From: Capsulimonadaceae bacterium
Lineage (GTDB): Bacteria; Armatimonadota; Armatimonadia; Armatimonadales; Capsulimonadaceae
Assembly (NCBI GenBank): GCA_031292625.1
Contig: JARLGU010000053.1
Span: forward strand, 268,190-332,189
Reading direction: 5' to 3'
Length of the DNA: 64,000 nucleotides
Positions within the stretch are counted from its first letter, which is position 1; every line of letters begins with the position of its first letter. Under the pieces are notes generated by a model that searched no databases, was not told the origin of the DNA, and saw only the letters and a list, made by a program, of their open reading frames with translations. Below, one piece after another: positions 59,747 to 64,000 of the stretch. The translations under genes and the position numbers were made by a program.

Positions 59747-59775
59747 ACTATGACACGACGCAGGCCACTTGTCAA
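59747..59775 (-). promoter_or_regulatory. Promoter of the LacI-GH20 unit
   Basis: On the minus strand, TTGACA and CATAGT are separated by exactly 17 bases, ending just upstream of the operator palindrome. Confidence 0.7.
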
Positions 59776-59989
59776 GGGAAACTGAAAAAATGGAAAAACG
59801 TCGTGTGAGTCTGGACGTGTTGCATTTTATGGTCGATCTCACATGTTGCGCCGTCGGAGACAGTGACAAGCCAACGCCTCGTCAGGCGCCAAGCAAGGGA
59901 AGTCCTGGGGCAAGCTGGAGTCTGCCAGGCAACCGGTCAGCGGTGGGCACGCGGACTTGCCGCCAAAACGCCCAAGCATGCGACGGCGG

Positions 59990-60517
59990 TCATTGAAGCT
60001 GCCGGCCCTCTGACTTGGCAACCCAATTGGTGTCTACGCCCTTCTCCATTAGCCGCTCGGACAACTGGCCCACGTGGCCCTGCAGATGCCGCAGGTTCAT
60101 GAGTTGGTGGGAGAGCTTGCCGATGTTCTTGTACCACGAAAAGCCTGACACATCGGCGGCAAGGTCCATCTGGTCGATGGTAGCGTCAATGATTTCGTCG
60201 ACAAAGCGTATGTACTCGAGTATTTCTTGCCGTCGGTAGATTTCGACATCATTGGGCAGTTCGAACGGCTCGACTTCCCACGGCCGGTTCCAGAGCGCGG
60301 AGTGAAGACCCTCGCGTCGTGCTGGCCAGGGCTGATAGCTCTCCTCGTCTTGTCCGAGATACAAGTGAGTGAAATAAACGGCGTGAAACGCGATACGCCA
60401 AAACGCGCGCGGGTATTTGCCCTCTTGCCAGACGTTATCCGGGCACTTTGCAACGCACTCCGCAAGCATCGCAAGTCCGGCATGATATTGCTCCGTAAGC
60501 GCCTCACGCAATTCCAT
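59990..60517 (-). CDS. DinB family protein
   Basis: The 175-residue protein has the DinB/YfiT four-helix-bundle pattern: MELREALTEQYHAGLAMLAE, a PRAFWRIAFHAVYFTHLYLG helix with one conserved His pair, and GKLSHQLMNLRHLQGHVGQL near the C-terminus with the other His, together a possible metal site. AGAAAGG precedes the ATG at 60517; the frame runs 40 codons further. Members include bacillithiol- and mycothiol-dependent transferases and proteins of unknown role; this one is monocistronic, so the role is unknown. Confidence 0.82.
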   Translation of the reverse strand: MELREALTEQYHAGLAMLAECVAKCPDNVWQEGKYPRAFWRIAFHAVYFTHLYLGQDEESYQPWPARREGLHSALWNRPWEVEPFELPNDVEIYRRQEILEYIRFVDEIIDATIDQMDLAADVSGFSWYKNIGKLSHQLMNLRHLQGHVGQLSERLMEKGVDTNWVAKSEGRQLQ

Positions 60518-61323
60518 TGCAGCAACCTTTCTCGCGGATCCGCGGGACTTAGACTGGACACATTCCGCTGACGAAAGCCGTCCCAGATCGCAATCCATCC
60601 ATTGCCAGTCGCCAATTCGCCACGAGCAACTACTCACACCGAGAAAAGGGGGAAATCAAGTACCCACAGGGTCTCACCCCCTGCCAGCCAGTCACTTATG
60701 AGACGACCGGGCAACACCATGTTCGGCGGTTAAAATGCTGAAAACCATAACCATTTCGGCATCGACTGCCGCAGCAAATTTTACCATGCCTTGCGGAGCT
60801 TCGTTTGCAGTGATGACGCCGGTAGAGCATAGGCGTCATCGGCTGGCGGCGGCGCTGATTAGAGGATGCGCGACACCTAACCGGGGGCCTCGTCTCAAAG
60901 ACGAACATTCGTCGATTAATTGGACATTGCGGCCTACCGATCCGCATTAAAGGAGGCGGGCCGTTTTGAGGATTTCCACCGTCCCGAGAGATTGATCCAG
61001 CAGCCCGTTCTTCTTCTTGTCCTGGCGCCCGCCTTCACGGCAACACGCTCAAAGTGCGTTCTGGTTTGCGGCCTACATTTTCTGGAGCGCATCCCGCAAC
61101 CGTTGCCGTTCTCGCTTGAACGGCTCGATTTGATTGAGGCCGGGCGTGGTTCAGCAGCAGGTTTTGGCGGCACAGCAAGTTCGGTTGCTTCTTGACACTA
61201 AGTTGAGCTTCCAGTATAATCGTCGAAAACCTGTGTTCAGTGGCGAGCCCGCTTCTTCAGAAAGGGCGGCCCGCAGATTTCCACGGGAAATCGTCTGACT
61301 GCTCGACGAAAGGTTAAACCCCA
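60518..61323. other. Intergenic region of about 800 bases
   Basis: No gene is supported. A minus-strand frame around 60935-61180 contains coiled-coil-like Arg/Lys-rich sequence with in-frame stops and may be eroded coding DNA. The consensus promoter of the ligase gene lies at the right end. Confidence 0.5.
61192..61220 (+). promoter_or_regulatory. Consensus sigma-70 promoter of the acyl-CoA ligase
   Basis: TTGACA and TATAAT, both perfect, are separated by exactly 17 bases, about 100 bases before the ligase ATG. It is the best match to the vegetative consensus in the window. Confidence 0.85.
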
Positions 61324-62997
61324 ATGACCGTGGCCTCTCCATCGTCAACTCAAGCCAGTTCCATATCTCGTTCAACATCTTGTGCTATCAAATTGGAAAC
61401 CGCGCCATTGCCGCTCTTTCGCCTGCTTGATGATGCTGCTAGAGACTTCGGGAACTGCCCGGCATTCGACTATCGCGGTCGATCCATTACATATCGTGAA
61501 TTTGGCGTCATCGTGGAGCGGGCCGCGTGCGGCTTGCAGGGGCTTGGTCTCGGCAAGGGATCTCGCGTTGGGTTGATCATGCCGAATTCCGCATATTACG
61601 CGATCATGTTTTTTGCGGTACTGAAAGCCGGCGCCACGGTCGTTAACTTCAACCCTGCCTACACCGACCTCGAACTTGTGGACCAGATGAACGATTCCGC
61701 GGTGTCCATGATGGTCTGTCTCGACAGCGATTCGGTTCTGGCCAAACTGAGATCGATCGTTGGCGCGACATCCGTGACGTCGATCGTCGTTTGCCCGCAA
61801 TCGGAGGTTGTGGACGTTGAGCAAGAGCGATCTCCGAGCGCTGACAATGTTATCCCATTCGACCATTTGATCGACAACGCATTTAGCCTGCTTGAGCATG
61901 ATATCGATCCGTTGGTGGATGCCGCTCTTCTCCAATATACGGGCGGCACGACCGGATCTGCGAAAGGGGCTATTCTTACTCATGCCAATCTTTACCAGAA
62001 CGTTCGCCAGATCGATCTCTGGGTCGCGGAGTTGGAGCGCGGTAAAGAAGTTTTCTTAGCGGCGATTCCGTTCTTTCATGTCTTTGCCCTAACCATCCTT
62101 CTGTTGCTTGGCGTTGGCACGGCAAGCGAAATTGTGATACTAGATCATTTCGAACCGCTAACAGCGCTATCGACGATCGAACGGAAACGGCCGACGTTCT
62201 TTGCGGCGGTCCCGACTGTTTTCGCCGCTCTTTGCGCGCGTCTTCGCCCTGAAGGCAAGGATCTATCGTTTATTCGTATTTGCATTTCCGGAGGAGCTCC
62301 GATTCCCGAACAGGTTTTGAAGGACTTCCTTGCTCTCTCGGGTTGCGATATTTGCGAGGGGTTTGGGCTGACCGAATGTTCGCCTGTAGTCACCATAAAC
62401 CCAATTCGCGGCATCAGGAAGTCAGGATCCATCGGATTGCCCATCGCTGGAACCGTTGTCGAACTAGCGTCGTTGACTGACCGTGACACAATTTTAGGAA
62501 CTGGTGAAACCGGCGAGCTTGTGGTTTCAGGACCTCAGGTCATGGCTGGTTACTTGAACAGGCCCGAAGAAACCGCCGATGCGCTGAGAGGCAACCGCCT
62601 GTATACTGGCGATGTGGCGTTCATCGATGCCGACGGCTACGTCTTTATCGTGGATCGCATCAAGGACATGGTGATATGCGGCGGATTTAAGGTTTATCCA
62701 CGCCGTGTCGAGGAAGCGATTATGAAGCACCCGGCCGTTGAGGAGTGCATCGTGGCCGGCGTTCCAGCTCGTCATGTCGGCGAGACAGTTAAGGCGTGGA
62801 TTAAGACGAAGAACGGGACGGTCCTTAGTGAATCCGAGATCAAGGACTTCCTAAAGCCGTACTTAAGCGCTATGGAGCGCCCCAAGAAAATCGAGTTCCG
62901 AACTGAACCGTTGCCTCGAACGAATGTCGGCAAGCTCTCGCGAAGATTGGCGCGCCAGGAAGAAGCGGCAATGGATACAAGGTCGGAACCGGCGTGA
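61324..62997 (+). CDS. Long-chain fatty acid-CoA ligase-like AMP-binding protein
   Basis: The 557-residue adenylate-forming enzyme activates a carboxylic acid as acyl-AMP, then as the CoA thioester. Motifs: AMP-binding P-loop LLQYTGGTTGSAKGAILTHA, A5 region SGGAPIPEQVLKDFLALSG with GFGLTECSPVV, LYTGDVAFIDADGYVFIVDR and the C-terminal DMVICGGFKVYPRRVEEAIM; the catalytic Lys lies near PRTNVGKLSRR. It fits FadD-like ligases best, but medium-chain or aromatic ligases share these motifs. It is monocistronic behind a consensus promoter. No fad genes are adjacent. Confidence 0.9.
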   Translation: MTVASPSSTQASSISRSTSCAIKLETAPLPLFRLLDDAARDFGNCPAFDYRGRSITYREFGVIVERAACGLQGLGLGKGSRVGLIMPNSAYYAIMFFAVLKAGATVVNFNPAYTDLELVDQMNDSAVSMMVCLDSDSVLAKLRSIVGATSVTSIVVCPQSEVVDVEQERSPSADNVIPFDHLIDNAFSLLEHDIDPLVDAALLQYTGGTTGSAKGAILTHANLYQNVRQIDLWVAELERGKEVFLAAIPFFHVFALTILLLLGVGTASEIVILDHFEPLTALSTIERKRPTFFAAVPTVFAALCARLRPEGKDLSFIRICISGGAPIPEQVLKDFLALSGCDICEGFGLTECSPVVTINPIRGIRKSGSIGLPIAGTVVELASLTDRDTILGTGETGELVVSGPQVMAGYLNRPEETADALRGNRLYTGDVAFIDADGYVFIVDRIKDMVICGGFKVYPRRVEEAIMKHPAVEECIVAGVPARHVGETVKAWIKTKNGTVLSESEIKDFLKPYLSAMERPKKIEFRTEPLPRTNVGKLSRRLARQEEAAMDTRSEPA

Positions 62998-63322
62998 CGC
63001 TAGCCCTGTGTCCCGCCGAGGACTTTACAAGCGCTTAGCGCTGTCGTCGCCAGTATGCTGTTTGCATTTACTAAGACCGAATTGGGGAAATGGTGGGTCC
63101 AGAGGGATTCGCCCCCCCAACCAATCAGTCAGGAAATATCCCCCCTGCCCACCCGTTGACTTATTACCAAGGTTTTGAGACGCTCGGTTTCTATTGTCTT
63201 TCGTGCAGAGCAACCGCGGAGAATTGTTGCGTCTAGGGAGACAGATAGTACTTTGAATTGGGTGGCACTGGCTCTCCGACCGCTTGTCGCGCAAATCAAC
63301 ATCTCTCGCATGACCACGAACT

Positions 63323-63466
63323 ATGGGCTTAAGAAACAAAATAGTTGCGACAATCGGCGGCAGCTCAGGTATAGGCTTCGGTATTGCGAAGCTTGCGGCC
63401 CAGGAAGGCGTGGGCCTCATCGATTACGAGATCAAGAGATTGAATTTGCGGAACAAGAATCTCTAA
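63323..63466 (+). pseudogene. 5' fragment of a short-chain dehydrogenase
   Basis: ATG 63323 opens a 47-codon frame reading VATIGGSSGIGFGIAKLAAQ, the N-terminal Rossmann motif (TGxxxGIG-type) of short-chain dehydrogenases, then turns to unrelated sequence and stops. No continuation in other frames was found, so the gene is truncated, not just frameshifted. Confidence 0.7.
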
Positions 63467-63694
63467 TAGCAAAGACAACAGTGCCGAACTCAATCTGAGC
63501 GTGACCACCGATCCCGCGACAGGAGGCGACGATAGCTGCCAAACGTCTTTTCCGACTGCAGACCTACCGCGCGAAGAGCCGATGTCACGGTGCGCCGACA
63601 AGGCGTAAGGATCGCTCCGCACACAGCGGCGAAGCTTTGCGGAATGCAGGAGCGGTGATGTAGCGGAAAAATCGGCGCGGCAGTCGAACGATCT

Positions 63695-63842
63695 CAGTAG
63701 ATGCCGCCAGCGTCCGATCCCAGCGCCTATCGTTACGCGGTGAAAGCGCTGTGACGGCCCCTTTTTAAAAACGGCCACGGCGGCCGAGAAGCCGTCTTAC
63801 AAGGCCTTTCGATCTCTTACGCACCTTTATAGAAAGCTCTTG
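63695..63842 (+). repeat. Tail half of the dispersed intergenic repeat
   Basis: TGCCGCCAGCGTCCGATCCC, AAAACGGCCACGGCGGCCGA and AAGCCGTCTTACAAGGCCTT match the second half of the 21198 and 28861 copies in order, including the trailing CTTATAGAAAGCTCTTGG-like end. The head is missing. Confidence 0.75.
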
Positions 63843-63857
63843 GATTAAGGCGCGACG

Positions 63858-63899
63858 AAAAAACAAGGCGGAGCGAATCTTCAAAGGATTCTCTCCGCC
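63858..63899 (-). terminator. Rho-independent terminator for a gene beyond the right edge
   Basis: Read on the minus strand, GGCGGAG, GAATC, a seven-base loop, GATTC and CTCCGCC form a strong hairpin followed by TTGTTTTTT. It implies a minus-strand gene ending just to its right. Confidence 0.7.
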
Positions 63900-64000
63900 G
63901 GGTTGTGTCGCAAGCTGTTAAGTCGGAAGTTCCCGCGGCACGGACCCGCCGGAACGCCCTCCCTATCCCCCCGATATTGTCAGCTTAAGTCGCCCAGTAC

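Larger units (their letters stand above)
62998..64000. other. Gene-poor right end of the window
   Basis: Apart from the broken SDR fragment, a repeat tail and a terminator-like hairpin, no gene is supported. A minus-strand frame ending at a TAG near 63963 (…TGRLKLTISGG) could be the 3' end of a gene beyond the window, immediately upstream (minus-strand sense) of the hairpin at 63858-63899. Confidence 0.4.

Noticed and set aside
60934..61195. Frames on both strands suggesting a small gene
   Set aside because: No good start, in-frame stops in the more protein-like minus-strand reading, no recognisable domain.

Overview
The window reads as chromosomal DNA of a moderately GC-rich, diderm, heterotrophic bacterium. 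The outer membrane is implied by a PilQ/GspD-type secretin. The mix of features fits Armatimonadota (Capsulimonas-like) best: a prepilin-like secreted protein with an H-X9-DG-type C-terminus, LacI and GntR/LacI regulators paired with glycoside hydrolases, xylose-isomerase-like TIM barrels, a copper-amine-oxidase-N-like surface protein, and an Arg/Gly/Asp-rich Rho. That placement is inference from gene content; no rRNA gene lies in the window.

Layout. 1-6.1 kb: a Cas3-like helicase with eroded ATPase motifs, a small zinc-finger-like protein, then housekeeping genes gatC, hpt, rho and a bifunctional-nuclease (DUF151) gene, ending in a clear terminator. 6.1-13 kb: chemoreceptor, sigma-70-like factor, an XRE plus ImmA/IrrE-like pair with twin operators, mutL, and a DUF2227 membrane protein. 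13-17.5 kb: a GntR/LacI regulator, a prepilin-like protein and a secreted GH71-like/LamG hydrolase, forming one sugar-responsive unit. 17.6-28.2 kb: two MDR dehydrogenases, a SnoaL-like protein, a divergent azoR/HxlR pair, a divergent sugar module (cupin and class II aldolase versus PfkB kinase and DeoR repressor), and a PadR regulator with three helically phased operators. 29.6-34.5 kb: a type-B carboxylesterase converging on a GH2 beta-galactosidase. 35.4-37.5 kb: an AT-richer type II restriction-modification island (endonuclease, XRE controller, divergent adenine methylase). 38.2-41.7 kb: a repeat cluster, cyclopropane synthase, hemolysin-III/PAQR protein, and a HEPN plus small-partner module bracketed by duplicated terminators. 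41.7-53.8 kb: a copper-amine-oxidase-N/Ig-like protein divergent from a type IV pilus operon (pilM-N-O-P-Q-B, hemerythrin, pilT; no pilC here). 53.8-59.7 kb: a five-gene minus-strand amino-sugar/polyol unit under a LacI repressor with promoter and operator visible. 60-64 kb: DinB-like protein, an acyl-CoA ligase behind a consensus promoter, then gene-poor sequence with a broken SDR gene and a repeat copy.

The intergenic space carries a dispersed repeat of about 240 bp with full or partial copies near 10.2, 21.2, 28.9, 34.7, 38.2-38.9 and 63.7 kb. The features most worth follow-up are this repeat family, the HEPN module between cloned terminators, the eroded Cas3-like helicase, and the phased regulator operators.
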